Assembly (NCBI GenBank): GCA_963693365.1
Contig: CAVNZM010000004.1
Location: 2,108,001 to 2,172,000, forward strand
Reading direction: 5' to 3'
Source: Amoebidium appalachense
Lineage: Eukaryota > Ichthyosporea
DNA: 64,000 nucleotides
Part shown: piece by piece, positions 33,205-44,754 of the stretch
How positions within the stretch are numbered: the stretch's first letter is position 1
Layout: each line of letters begins with the position of its first letter
Notes under the pieces: generated by a model
The model's database searches: none
Seen by the model: the letters and a program-made list of their open reading frames with translations, nothing else
What the model was told of the DNA's origin: nothing
Made by a program: the position numbers and the translations under genes

Positions 33205-33644
33205 AGCACTACTGCACGCAATTCTGGATAATCACGAAGAATACTGGTCAATGGATACGTAACTGTAACCTCAGCCTGTGTTCCAGCCATAGAGACACGC
33301 CTATTAAACTTTTTAATCCATCTACGGTTATCATCGAAAAACATGTACGCCGCAGTGGGTTTGCTGACGTTGCTATTATTACCCTGAATACTCCTCACAG
33401 GCTTCAATTTCAAAAAAAGCTTCTGCTGGTTAAAGCAGCATAACAATACATGTTCAATAACAAGGTGCCTTATGTGCAGCGAGCATAACACTAGGCCATG
33501 GATATCACACAACTCGAACCAGGTCATCGTGGAAAAAGGAGGAATGACTATGATGGTGCAAGTGTTAGAACCATGAACAACGATGGCGTACAGATTGCTT
33601 ATATGTAGGCTTATAGAGAATAAAGAAAAGATCCATCCCCGCAC
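33181..33644 (-). CDS. Unidentified minus-strand ORF, about 155 residues
   Basis: The open frame starts at 33644. It includes TMTWFELCDIHGLVLCSLHI, HVLLCCFNQQKLFLKLKPV and AYMFFDDNRRWIKKFNRRVS, followed by AEVTVTYPLTSILRDYPEL. The frame continues antisense to the RGG region down to 33081, where composition turns artefactual. The protein-like composition without repeats suggests a real or recently decayed gene, perhaps from a mobile element or virus. No family recognised. Confidence 0.35.
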
Positions 33645-34205
33645 GCGAGGGGATTTGATATTAATACACGGTTACGGTGGTTATGGAATACGAACAGAAC
33701 ACCAACGCAAGCAGCCGCAAGCTTGCTCGGTAGTACTACTAGTAGCTTGCACCATCTAGATCTATTGCATCTGATCATTTTTTGAAAAGCCAATCAATTG
33801 TCAGAACAGAAATGCGAAGCCCAGTGATGATCTTTGGCGAATCCAGAATCCGTTAAGCCTTGGGTAGCATTTGAACAGGGTAGGGATTACGAAAAAGAAA
33901 TCGTCGTAATCACGATTAACGAGAGACCCAGGGTACCGTCGTAACAGCTTTAGTATCAGGTGTGTAGCATTATAAGCGCTCGAATATGTAATTTTTCCTA
34001 TTTTTCAATATTTCTGTTCAAGAACAGCACATTCCCCCCCAAGAACATATCTACAGCGCTTCTCATGTGCAATATCGAGCCCCGATAAGTTTCCAGGGAT
34101 TGTAATCTTGCGGTACTCATTTGTAAAAACACGTATTTTGAGTTTTGCGACTGGAAGGGCGTTTTAGGCGGGGCTTGTAGCTCCCCAAGAGCCCACCTGG
34201 GAGCT

Positions 34206-34445
34206 TTGGCAGGATACATTTCTCCTGCTGTACGTATGGATACCACCCTAGTAGATACGTCTGTATGGTGCTCTGATGTTGATATTGCCTGGGAAGTTGT
34301 GCAGTGGCGCTGTAATTCTTGTTTTCATCGCCGCTGGTGCCACTTTTGTGCTGAACTTTTTAATCGTAAGCATGTAACGATACTGATAGGTGTGAGTTTT
34401 TATGTCGCGTTTTACCTCTTTCCCTACGGGTGTCTGCTACACTAG
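34206..34445 (+). CDS. Weak candidate ORF with Cys/His cluster and downstream AATAAA
   Basis: 79 codons, with QWRCNSCFHRRWCHFCAEL, a close-set Cys/His cluster that could bind zinc, and a hydrophobic end (TILIGVSFYVAFYLFPYG). AATAAA at 34620 gives a possible transcript end. No initiating ATG context or family stands out. The 33.65-34.2 kb part before it has nothing else. Confidence 0.2.
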   Translation: MAGYISPAVRMDTTLVDTSVWCSDVDIAWEVVQWRCNSCFHRRWCHFCAELFNRKHVTILIGVSFYVAFYLFPYGCLLH

Positions 34446-35033
34446 CTGGCAATGTGAACACTTTAGACTTTTTGTTGAATTCTGTTGGTCGTCACATTGA
34501 GTATTTATATGATTTTCTCACAGTGTTCAGGTATCTCAGTATGCACTTGTTACTGGATAACTCGTGAAGTTTTTATTGTCTTCTCAGTATGCCGTGCATA
34601 CTTGCATATCTTTCCGTCGAATAAATCCAGTCAAAAGAAAAAAAGAGCCCACCCGACCCGTTACGATTAAGAAATTGTCCGTTACGATTGGCCAAAGGGC
34701 GATACGGTTAAGCTGGCGAACCCCAGCCCAACCCTGCATTTGAAGCGTGATAACCATATATGGCTCATATATATCTGTACCAGCGAATAGCCTACGCGCC
34801 GGCTTTTTAAATATTGGTTGAGTCAGATCAAATGCCCGGGGCCGAGGGCACCTGGCAAAAAAGAAGAAATCTCCCGAGTCCAGGTACTAATATGGAAAGA
34901 AAAACGCGAGCAATGAACGGCTCTTATGCTGATACGTCTATTTTCTCAACCTTATACCGTATTGCATGTGTAGTTAGGGCTCAGTATTTTGCTTTCATTG
35001 TTGCATAAAGAAATCATGTTGGTTTATTCATAG

Positions 35034-35128
35034 CACCATGTCTGGAACACGGTCCCACAGTGGACAAAGTGGACATCTGTGAACTTTTTCAGCTGCTAAA
35101 AAAGGGGCAGAAAACGACAAAAGATATG
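35034..35128 (+). CDS. Single candidate exon of an unidentified gene
   Basis: After TTTATTCATAG, an open frame reads CLEHGPTVDKVDICELFQLL then KKGQKTTKDM. It stops at the consensus donor ATG-GTGAGT (35129). Flanking exons were not found; downstream is a kilobase of CT-rich DNA. Confidence 0.35.
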
Positions 35129-35277
35129 GTGAGTCATGCACTTCCCGCTAAAAAACCTGCACTACGGCCGTGCAAGGCACAAAGTCCTGTTTTTTCTGGC
35201 TGTTCCTGTGGGCCGGAGAAACGTTCACCAAGTATGCATTCATCTACACGCACCCGTTCTCTCCCCTTCTTTTTTTT

Positions 35278-36640
35278 CGCAAAGCTTCACATCTGCCACC
35301 CTCTCTCTCTCTCTCTTTCAATCGCACTCACTCACACTCACTCACCCACTCTAACCCCCTTCCCCCCCCATCTCTCCCTCCCATGCTCCCTCCCTCCCTC
35401 CCTGCCTCCTTGACCCCCTTCCCAACTCCGTCCCCCCCCCCCCCCCTCCTCGAGTCCCCAGAGCTCCCTCCCTCCTCTCGCATTCTCTATATCCCCCCCC
35501 CCCCCCCCCCTTCCCCCCCCCTCCCTCCCGCCTTCTCCCCCTCCCTCCCTCCCGCCCGCCGGCCCTCCCTCCCTCCCTCCCTCCCTCCCTCCCTCCCTCC
35601 CTCTCCCCCCTCCCCCCTTCGCTCACCCTCCCTCGCTCTCCCTCTTACCCTCCCCCCTTCTCTCTTTTTTCTCTTTCTCGCTCCGCCCCTTCTCCCTCCC
35701 CTCTTCCCCCTCTTGATCCCTCTCTCCTTCCCTTCCCCACAACCCCCTTTCTCCCTCCGTGCTCTCTGCCTTCCTCACACACGCACACACTCTCTCTCTC
35801 TTTCCCCCCACGCCCCTTCCCCCTCTCCAGCTCTCCATCCCTCTCTCTTTCTCTACCTATCTTTCTCGTCCACTGATCTCCTCTCCCTTCTCCCTCTCGC
35901 CCTCCCCTCCCTTCCCCTCTCCCTCTCCCTCTCCCTCTCCCTGCCTTCCTCCTCCCTCACCCCTCCTCCCTCCAATCCCTTTGTCCATCCGTTCATCCCT
36001 CCTCTTCCCTCCATATTTCCCTTCTACCTCCCTACTTTGTCCCCCCCCTCCCCCCTTCCCCCTCTTTCCGTCTGTTCTCTGCTCCTTCCATCTCTCCTTA
36101 GCTCCCTCTTCCCTTCCCTCCTCCCCCCCCCCCCCCCCCTCCCCTCCCCCCCCCCCCACACACACACTGTCCCCCTCCGCCGCCGGTCCCTTCCCTTCCC
36201 ACCAACACCCCAAAACACACCTGCTTTTTTTAATCTGCCGGCCATTCATCTTTGCCTCATTCTGGCCCGATAAGGCCCCTATCCCAGCCCCCCAATCCTC
36301 CCCCCCCCCCCCCCCCATCCCCCCCAAGACTCCCTCCCACCCATCCAACACACACACACACACGCACACAGAGAGAGACAGAGACAGAGAGAGAGAGAAA
36401 GGGGGAGAGAGAGAGAGACGCGGATGCGCCCACACACGCACGTACACACATACCACCACCACCAATTACCTACCAACTTGTTCTTGATCGTTGTATTTCC
36501 TAGTGCCCTCCTGCTGTTGGTTGTCCTGCCACTCTCTTAAGCTCCCCCCCCCTCCTCCCCTCTACCCCCCCTTCCCCCCCTTTCCCTCTCCCCCCCTCCC
36601 TCCCCCCCCCCCCCCCCCCCGCGGGCCCCCCCCTGAGGAT
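35278..36640. repeat. Long polypyrimidine (C/T) region
   Basis: About 1.3 kb of CCCTCC/CTCTCT sequence on the plus strand, with poly-C runs, a (CA)/(GA) patch at 36350-36450 and no gene. Plus frames are Pro/Ser/Leu-only and minus frames Gly/Arg/Glu-only artefacts. Confidence 0.9.
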
Positions 36641-36649
36641 GGGCTCTGC

Positions 36650-36745
36650 TTATTATGCATACCCTTTATGTATGGTTTGCATTCTGCATCGTGTTATCCG
36701 TTTGTTCTTGTGTACTTCGTACTTTTTGACGCATTCAAACCCCCC
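36650..36745 (+). repeat. Dispersed element, copy 1 (inverted partner at 60.37 kb)
   Basis: TATGTATGGTTTGCATTCTG followed by CGTGTTATCCGTTTGTTCTTG and TACTTTTTGACGCATTCAAA before poly-C. The same sequence, near identical, lies reverse-complemented at 60362-60450. The 36.75-38.23 kb region beyond holds poly-C, (CA)n, poly-A and poly-T runs and no supported gene; AATAAA at 37301 could end an unseen transcript. Confidence 0.85.
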
Positions 36746-37390
36746 CCCCCCCTCCCCCCAACAATAAGTATCGGCTTGGTTTGAGAAGAGGCTCATTTGT
36801 GTGTGTGCATTAGGTGTTCCTGGGCATGGTGACTTTTAACTTGTACTGTGTACCACACCATAGTACAACACGCACATGTTGCCCTCAGGCTGAGCTACTA
36901 ACCTCAACGTCATTCATCTCTCTCCCTCCCCCCCCCCTCCCCCCCCCCCCCCCCCCCCCCGGGGCCTGTAACATACGCACACACATACGCACACGCACAT
37001 CACATACACATACACACACATACACACACACACACACACACTCACACTCACACTCACACGCACGGAGTCTCAGAGAATTATACCCCTCCTCTTCTTCTAC
37101 TTCGAAACACCATGGGCTCTGTTCTTTCTCAATTTTGTGGACTATGCTTTTCCATCCCCCCCTCCCCCCCCCCCCCCCCAAAAAAAAAAAAAAAAAAAAA
37201 AAAACAGCATCACCACTGACGTCGACATGTTTTCTTTTGCATACTATTATGACATTATTGTGTCTGCGGTAAGGGTGCCCCTTTGTACATCAGCGGCCAA
37301 ATAAAGACCATGCCCACGAAACTTTTTTTGTGTCGATGCATCATGACCCGAACAGTTTTTGCCCCCCCCCCCCCCCCCTCCCGCTCCCTC

Positions 37391-37697
37391 CCCATGGCAA
37401 TGAACCCGTAGTGTATATGTACTTCGTTATATGTAAAAGGTCTGTGGCTTTAGCGTCCGTGGCCGTGTAGTAGGTACCAATAATAAGGGGTGTCCCTCGT
37501 CTGTATATGTATGATGTACATATATCATGATTGGCCGGAGGAGCGGCCAATAAATTTTAAAGTGCAATGATCCCACGTTCTAACCCCTCCCCCCCCCCCC
37601 CCCTCCCCCCCCCCCGGCCCTTGGACCTTCCCCCCCTCCCCATGGCGATGAACCCCTAGTGTATACGTACTTCGTAATATGTAACACCTTCTAACCC
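37391..37697. repeat. Direct repeat of about 55 bp, two copies
   Basis: CCCCATGGCAATGAACCCGTAGTGTATATGTACTTCGTTATATG at about 37391 recurs with seven or so changes at about 37639 (GCGATGAACCCCTAGTGTA). Both are near poly-C runs. Confidence 0.75.
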
Positions 37698-38131
37698 CCC
37701 CCCCCCCCCCCGGCCCCGGGGCCTTCTCACATCCCCCTTTCCCCGGGGGCCACCTCCCGCCTTTGAATCCAGCCCCGAACCAATCCAAACAAGCAGGTGT
37801 CATGCAAGTGTACCAATACAAATACACAAACATCATGCGGTTTGAGCCATACACAAACTGTGTTTGTTTTATCAGCGTTAGAGAACGTGAATACAACCAT
37901 GTACGTGCACGTGTCCCCGTGGTTTCGCACACAGACCCACGTTCAGACTCGGTCGGTACCATGGCACGCGCGCGCACACACACACTGCGCGCACACCCAC
38001 CCACCCATCCACCCACCCACACACACACACACATGCACACGACGCACACACAAACACACACACAAGCACGTGCGCGCGCATACACACCACTCACTATGCA
38101 TAATAAAAACACAACTTTTTTTTTTTTTTTT

Positions 38132-38162
<31 letters not shown>

Positions 38163-38272
38163 GGGGGCAAACACGCCACACACTATAGATAATAAGTAAA
38201 ACCCCATTTTTTTTTGGGGGGGGGGGGGGGGGGGAAGTCCACGCATGGGTATCCAAGTATGCATATCCGGGA

Positions 38273-38597
38273 GGTGAAGGTGCATGAGCAACACTGACGC
38301 AGGCTCTGTGTAACTGCTCATTGACCTGCATACTTATTGCTGGTGTTTATGTTCTTTTTTGTTTTTCGCTTTCCTTATGGTTTTATGCCCTCCCTTATTC
38401 TCCCTTTCTTTCAAACCTATATGTGACGCGCACGAGCTCCGGCGGCCTCCTACTCTTTATTCACCTAATCTCCCCCTCTCCCACCCACCCACCCACCCAC
38501 CTCTGACACTCAACGTTTCCCCAAACTCCTCCAATCTTTCCCTTTTTCTCATCTGTCACACAGTTCCCCTTCCGCCTCTTACTATCTCTCTCTCAAA
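38273..38597 (-). repeat. Dispersed repeat, copy 2 (inverted partner at 31.81-32.03 kb)
   Basis: Reverse complement of copy 1, joined at 38240-38272 to sequence matching 32579-32605 (ATATGCATACTTGGATACCC). It thus lacks the 547-bp segment found in copy 1. A poly-G run (38216-38234) and poly-T/G (38117-38167) lie alongside. Confidence 0.8.
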
Positions 38598-38724
38598 GCC
38601 CCATTCCGCCCCGTTCCCCTCCTTTCCCCCTTTCCCACTTCTATTGTAAGTCTCTCTTCGCCCCCTTCTGCACACGGCACCCACACCTGCCTGGTCACGG
38701 GAAATGCCATTAGTCCCTATAGCC

Positions 38725-38915
38725 TCTAGCACACTCTAGCCTCTAGCACACTGGGGGCACGCTCACTTGTTATAGACCTGTAGCACACTTATTCACAGGC
38801 ATCAACCACCGCCACGCATTTGCCTGAACACGTTGCTTGCCAACTTTCGCTCTTGTCTCTAGCACACTGGGAGCAAACACACTTGTCATAGACCTGTAGC
38901 ACACTTTTTACAGAC
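38725..38915. repeat. Imperfect direct repeat (CTCTAGCACACTGGG...GACCTGTAGCACAC)
   Basis: CTCTAGCACACTGGG, a short spacer with CACTTGT, then TAGACCTGTAGCACACTT occurs at about 38740-38790 and again at about 38856-38907. Downstream to 39.13 kb is unique pyrimidine-rich DNA, then (CA)n. Confidence 0.7.
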
Positions 38916-39257
38916 CGCAGCACGTTTGGGACCACGAAAGACCCCACCTGCCCCCAGCAGTCACGCTTTTCGTGTCCCCATATATTCCCCCTTCTTGCCT
39001 TTATGCCTATACAACATTTGGTTTGCCCTTCCTTTACCCCTGATCTTCTTCTCTCCTTCTACTCCTCCAACTTTAACCCTTACGGCATCTCCGCCCTTTG
39101 TCCCTTGATAAACATCATCTTCTTATAAACATCTTGATGACCCCTGACACACACACACACACACACACACATGCGCGCACGCGCGCACACACACACACAC
39201 ACATAAACACACACACGCACACGAACACATACGCACAGGGATGTTCAAGCAGGTGGC

Positions 39258-39443
39258 ATGCCCAGTACCGGGCCCGACCCACTCACGGCTGACCCTACCG
39301 TCGCGGTGGAGACAAGAACCGCAAAGAAGGAAACTCGTTCTTGGTGGATGCCAGATGTGGTAGTGTGGGGTTTGACGGACATGGTCACTGGATGTGTGGT
39401 GCTGGTGGCTATGTTGTGGATGGTGCTCTGGTACAAGTGGTAG
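39258..39443 (+). CDS. Candidate last exon with C-terminal transmembrane anchor
   Basis: The open frame may begin upstream at an acceptor after (CA)n (ACGCACAG at about 39238). It reads GMPSTGPDPLTADPTVAVET and a basic patch TAKKETRSWW. A hydrophobic tail WGLTDMVTGCVVLVAMLWMV and LWYKW then TAG follow. This is a tail-anchored arrangement. The initial ATG at 39258 could also be the start of a 61-residue protein. The 39.45-40.2 kb sequence that follows shows nothing else. Confidence 0.35.
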   Translation: MPSTGPDPLTADPTVAVETRTAKKETRSWWMPDVVVWGLTDMVTGCVVLVAMLWMVLWYKW

Positions 39444-40211
39444 TAAGATATTGACGAGTGCTCTTGCAGGGAAAGGACTTGGGGAGAGTTGAGGTGGTTT
39501 TGTGGTATTGGTTTGTGTGTGCGCGCGCTTTGGGGCAGGGGGGACAGGGCGGGGCGGGGGGAGGGGGGAGAAAGGTGAAGCTGTTGCTGAAAGAAGGACG
39601 TGTGTAGTCTTTAGACATAACCGTGTGCTGCTGGTATAGTGATGCCTGCTCCGATGTGTCATTAGGCAATTCTGGTGTCCTTGTGCAGCACTTAGTATAC
39701 TGCACGGAAGGCGGTATGAATTCGAATGATCTTACGCGATTTTGGGATGCTCGGGTACATTTAAAGGAGCATACCCCGTCTTTCGTTCAATGATTTGACT
39801 TTTGACCTGTTTCTGCACACTGGGCACAAATAGCCCGCCTCTCTTAAGTTTGTGACAGCTGTTGTCTCTATTCTACCCTGTTTCTTCTGGATGAATGTGC
39901 AACTACTTACAGTTTTCGGATGCATACAAGCGAATGGCGCAGAATGTGTTTTTACAAAACATACACGAGCTCGGCTGGCTGCACGTAAATAGAGTGCGTG
40001 TGAAGATTTCCACTGGCTTAGCAACACATGCTGGCTGCAATATAACAATATATATATATGTATATACAAAATATGAACCGGGAATGCCCGGCGCGCAACC
40101 TACATAAAACTGTGAGCATGTGGACACCAGTGCAGTGTGAGCAAAAAAGACAGTGTTGCCTCTTGAGTCATCGCGCCTAGTGTCTTTATTAAACTATTTA
40201 TTATATTCACC

Positions 40212-40300
40212 CAACTCTTGATAGCACCATGTTCTCTCCTTCAACTATGCTTTTCCCAACTCTTTATAGCACCATGCTCTCTCCTTCAACTATGCTTTTC
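40212..40300. repeat. 45-bp tandem duplication
   Basis: AACTCTTGATAGCACCATGT-TCTCTCCTTCAACTATGCTTTTC is followed at once by a copy with TTTATAGCACCATGC. Two units. Confidence 0.85.
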
Positions 40301-40434
40301 ATGCACCGTACACCAAAAACTTAAGAACCTGGCCCGGCACCTCGCCCCTTTTCTTTCATCCTCATTCTCCAACCTTCTCCATCTCTTGTTTCTTGCACCC
40401 ATAGCCGTTAACGTTCTTTCCTTTACATCTATAC

Positions 40435-40498
40435 TTAGAGAATTTTTATAGTAACAAGGGTATTTTGAACAACCCTTGTTACTATAAAAATTCTCTAA
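40435..40498. repeat. Perfect 27-bp inverted repeat (hairpin)
   Basis: Arms 40435-40461 (TTAGAGAATTTTTATAGTAA...) and 40472-40498 are exact reverse complements with a 10-base loop. A second palindrome CCGCACGTGCGG lies at 40516-40527 and a run of about 29 A follows. It may be a mobile-element end or a structured RNA. Confidence 0.9.
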
Positions 40499-40528
40499 CA
40501 CGTACTGACGTGTTGCCGCACGTGCGGG

Positions 40529-40529
<1 letters not shown>

Positions 40530-40559
<30 letters not shown>

Positions 40560-41427
40560 AAAAACGAGACACCGCCTCGGTAGGTGGTAGAAAAATTCTC
40601 AACCTAACAACTCTTCGTACCAAAAATCGAAAGTTCAGGACTCACTCTTAGTGTCTTTACCCTCCACCGATGGTCCCTCCCTTTCCTCCATCGATTATCC
40701 CTCCCCTCCCCTCCATCAACAATTATTCGCCTTTCCTCTATCACTTATCCCTTCCGTTTCTCCCCTCTTTCTTCGTCTTCCCTATTTTCTACTCCGTGTC
40801 TAGAACTCCGGTCGTAAGACTTCCACTTAGTTTTTTTTTTTTTTTTTTTTTTTTGGCGCCTGAACGTAACTTAATGGATCAAATCTGCGGCCCCAAACCA
40901 GTTCTTCGATCCTGTGACTTGTAACCAACCAAACACATTCAATTTCAATGACGGCTTCCCTAGAGTACAACTGAACTGCAGCATAAAATTTCCTAAGAAA
41001 GATTTAAATATGTTTTTTTCCTGCTGTAGATGTACAGGCCTTAAAAAAAATATTCTATTTAATACAATGTGTTCTGTCTTTAGTTTTTTAGTTCATTTGA
41101 GCCAGTTCTTTTAATTGCTTTTTCTCATCATTAGTTTTTCATTTATCTTTTTTTTCTTGATGCTTATTCCAAAAATACCCCACATAGTAGTTTGGGGTGA
41201 ACCTCTCGAGCAAACGAATGCCACTTGCCATATTTGGCCGTGTCGCCGGGCAGGCAAACTTTTGTTGTTTGCTTGCCGGATCCGGATCCGTTTCCAAGGC
41301 AGTTTTCTCGACTCGGTCACTCGCTCAGCGAAAACTCTCAACTAACTCTCGTTATTAGTACTTTCTTCTGTACACATTCTCTTATAGCTTGCATTAGTGG
41401 TGGCGCCGCCGCCTTAAGCTTGCAAAA
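40530..41427. other. Upstream region of the tropomyosin gene
   Basis: Poly-A (40530-40556), CT-rich DNA, poly-T (about 40831-40854) and AT-rich unique DNA, with no supported gene. Transcription of tropomyosin probably starts in the GC-richer 41260-41420 part; no clear TATA box. Confidence 0.4.
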
Positions 41428-44335
41428 ATGGAGGCGATTAAGAAGAAGATGGACGTGCTGAAGCAGGAGGCACAGGCAGCCACAGAGCGTGCCGAGGCAG
41501 CGGAGAACGAGCTCAAGGGTGCTAAGACGAGAGCAGATGCGGCAGAGGCGGAGTGCAAGGCTATGGAAAACAAAATTAAGCTGCTCGAGTCAGACTTGGA
41601 AAAGGCGGAGGAGAAGGGGGCTAGCCTCGGTGCTAAGGTGAGAAAGGGTTTGGAAGGGGAAGATCATAGGCCATCGTTAGTGCCGTTGGTATGCTTACAG
41701 TTCTTGCCAAGTGTTCTTCGCCTGTACGCTCTGTAAACCCGTGGAAGTTGCCTGCTTTTGCCATCTGCATCGTTCCCATGGTTTTGGTGTATAGTTAGGA
41801 ATGCATACACCTCAACGCCTATGGTTGGTACTTATTGTAAGCTTCTGTCCTTCTCTTCCCCTCGTGCCCCCCCCTCTCGTGTTTCGCCTCCCATCTTCGC
41901 TATTCGCTCATCAACCCTGCCTATGTCCATTATTCCGGGTTTGGTATTCCTAGTAAGTGGTAGCTTGCTACACACCTTGTAACTTTCACCTCCATTCTCG
42001 GCTACCTACCTTGCACCAGGGGGCTGTGAAAGGGTAGCTGGCTGAGGGTTTAGATCTTTTGTGTGCCCGGGTGCTTATATGCCCGCACAGAAAGGCACCA
42101 ACATAGAATTTGGAGAACGCCTAGCTGACCCACTTGTTAACAGACCAAGGAAGCTGAAGAGCGAGCGGACTCAGCAGAGAGGAGGGCACGTGGTGGTGGG
42201 GTTGCAGATTTGGACCGCATTGATGAGCTGGATGCTGCAATTAAGGCCGCTAAGGACAAGTTCCAGGAGATGGAGAAGAAGGCCGAGGACACTGAGCGTA
42301 AGGTATGTTTTTTGGACGATTTTTTCTTTTTGTTTCTTTTCTGTGTGGATGGGTGGGTTGGTGGGTGGTGGTGACGGGAAGATGGCAGGTTAACGGGTGT
42401 GTGTGGTGGTGTAGGGGAAGGGAGTGAAGGGCAGAGTCGTTGGGCGTACAGGTTGGGTACCTGCGTGGTGCCGTGCGTGTGTGTGTGTGGTGGTGGTGGG
42501 GGGGGGGGGGGGGGGGGGGGGGGGGGTATGCTTTGTAGGCTGTGTTGGGCTGTGCTTGTCTCCGTAGGAAATGTGGGAGGCAGGGAGGTATATGGGCGAT
42601 GTTTGGTTGTGAAACACAGCCTTTTTTTTTTTTTTTTCCTTTGAAGAACGGAATGTCTGATGCAAGTGTGTTTGGTATCGGTCAAAGGCATAGTAGAACT
42701 TGCCTCTGGTTGGTCCTTGCATGGGCAGGGTGTGGTTTTCCCGGGCATGTGTTGCAAAATGGAGTAACTGTTTGGGTGTCCATGGCCGCATATTATAGCG
42801 GTGTGATATTGTCTGTGTGCATGCTTTTTTGCGCTTCTAGCCCCCCCCCCCCCCCCCCCCCCCCCACCCCAACCACGCATGCACGCACCCATCCCACCCT
42901 CATCCCTGTGTTGCATACTGCGTACATCTACATGTTAGTCCTCTCTCCTCCTGTCCCACTCTTCCCTCTCTTCCTTCTCCTCCCGGCATCTCTCTATTGC
43001 TCTCACTCTCCTACTCCCCTCCTCCCCCCCCCCCCCCCCCTCCCCCCCCCCCTTCCCCCTTCTACACACACACACACACACAAACACAACATGCATATAC
43101 ACACACCAACAACCACAATCAACATACGACCATCACCACCACCACACATTGGCATGCACACATGCGCGCGCGCGCAGTGCCCTTTTTTATGTACCCACAC
43201 ATCGGCCTCGTATTGTGTATTGAACCCGCAGCTCTCCTCTCGCTGCTGCTTTTCTTAACTCCTCTCCTGGGCTAGCACCCTAGTTGTCCGTTCCCCCTCC
43301 TCCTTTTTTCACCGGGGGGAGGGGGAGAGGGGGGGGGGGCTTTGTATGCACAGGTGGCATAACTGTGCTATCTGGGCCTGCTTTTTCGTGCATTGCCCTA
43401 CTCTTCTCTTGGTACCACGGGCCAACTCGCTTATCAGTGTCGAAACAAGGACGTGGTTGAAGCCATCCTGGTTTGATAAGGCTGAACTCCATTGGGACTC
43501 CCCATGCGGATGGATGGGCATGAGTGTCTAGCGCACACACACTTGTTTGGTTGCCTGCTTCGTTTACCTAATGTGTTCTCTATTCCCTTCTGCCTTGCTT
43601 TTGGCTTTTGACCTTCCATTCCTTCGTAGTTCACCACCAATCTAGTCACACAGCCTCTCTCTTTGCTATGCTGTGTACTTGTTTCGAGTCGTACCTCACC
43701 GATTGTCCACACCTCGTCGCCTGGACTCTATACGTGTTGTACCCCTATGCCTGTCGCATGTGTTCTCTTTTCGTTTTGCCTCGATGCACGCTACATCATG
43801 TGAGCAGTGGTTGATATGGGGGGGTGGAACTGTCGTCTTTCCTTTGTACGAAGCCCTATATGCGGACAAGTGCATTAGATGTTTTGTCGGGAACAAGCTG
43901 TTCTGTGTGCATGTTCGTTTCTGGTGGGTGAGGAGAACCCATCATGGATGCTTCTTATCCTGTCGTGTTTCGAGACCTGTATGTAGATGGGAAGGTGTGT
44001 GCTTGCAAGCCTGTCGTGCTTTTCTTTTCTTTTGCTTTTTCCATAGTTTTTGCGGGATTTTTTTTTTTTTTTTTTTCTTTAAAACCCACCACCAGCTTAC
44101 CCTTCCCCCCCCCCCCCCCCTTTCCCTTCTTCTTTCTCCCTATCCCCATCTCTCGGGGTGGAAAGAGCAGGATGCACAATGCATTTACAGGCATCCACAT
44201 ACACACATCTTCCTCGTCCCCCTCCTATTCCTCGTTTACACCTCTTACCAATGCACATGCGACACACATCAGCATTCACGCAAGCGGCCACGAGCATGAT
44301 GTCAACCCGCAAAAGTTCTCTCACCAACGACCCAA

Positions 44336-44372
<37 letters not shown>

Positions 44373-44414
44373 GACAGACACACTCTCTCTCTCTGTGTGT
44401 GTGTCTCCCAATTC

Positions 44415-44458
<44 letters not shown>

Positions 44459-44754
44459 TTCCCTCTCTCCATCTTCCTCCCGTCCTCTCTCGCTCTCCCT
44501 CTCACTAACCCGCGTGCTCCAAACCACAGGTGAAGATGCTCGAGCGAGACCTCAACCGCGCCGAGGGCCAGTTGGCGTCGACGCAAAAGGCGGGAGGTAG
44601 CGACTTTGGGGCCAAAATCGAACAGTTGGACCACAAGGTTGCAGAGCTCAACAAGAAAAAGGATGATCTGGAGGAGGAGCTCGACCAGGCCAAGTCGAAC
44701 TACAAGAGTGTCAAGGAGGAGTACGACAAAACCCTCGCTGAGCTCGCTGCATAA
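41428..44754 (+). CDS. Tropomyosin, short (fungal-like) form, three exons
   Basis: Exons 41428-41637 (70 codons), 42144-42302 (53 codons) and 44530-44754 (74 codons plus TAA), all joined in phase 0 at GTGAGA, CAG-ACC, GTATGT and CAG-GTG. ATG context CAAAAATGG. The 197-residue product is one continuous coiled coil: MEAIKKKMDVLKQEAQAATE, KAMENKIKLLESDLEKAEEK, LDRIDELDAAIKAAKDKFQE, KVAELNKKKDDLEEELDQAK. The length is close to fungal tropomyosins (about 160-200) and shorter than the 284-residue animal long form. It binds along actin filaments and stabilises them in cables and rings. The introns hold poly-G/poly-C and CA tracts. Exon boundaries were found by eye; an additional small exon in the 2.2-kb second intron cannot be ruled out. 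Confidence 0.85.

Noticed and set aside
41111-41345. 76-residue ORFs on both strands before tropomyosin
   Set aside because: Short, overlapping and in a likely promoter/5' UTR; no splice or family evidence.
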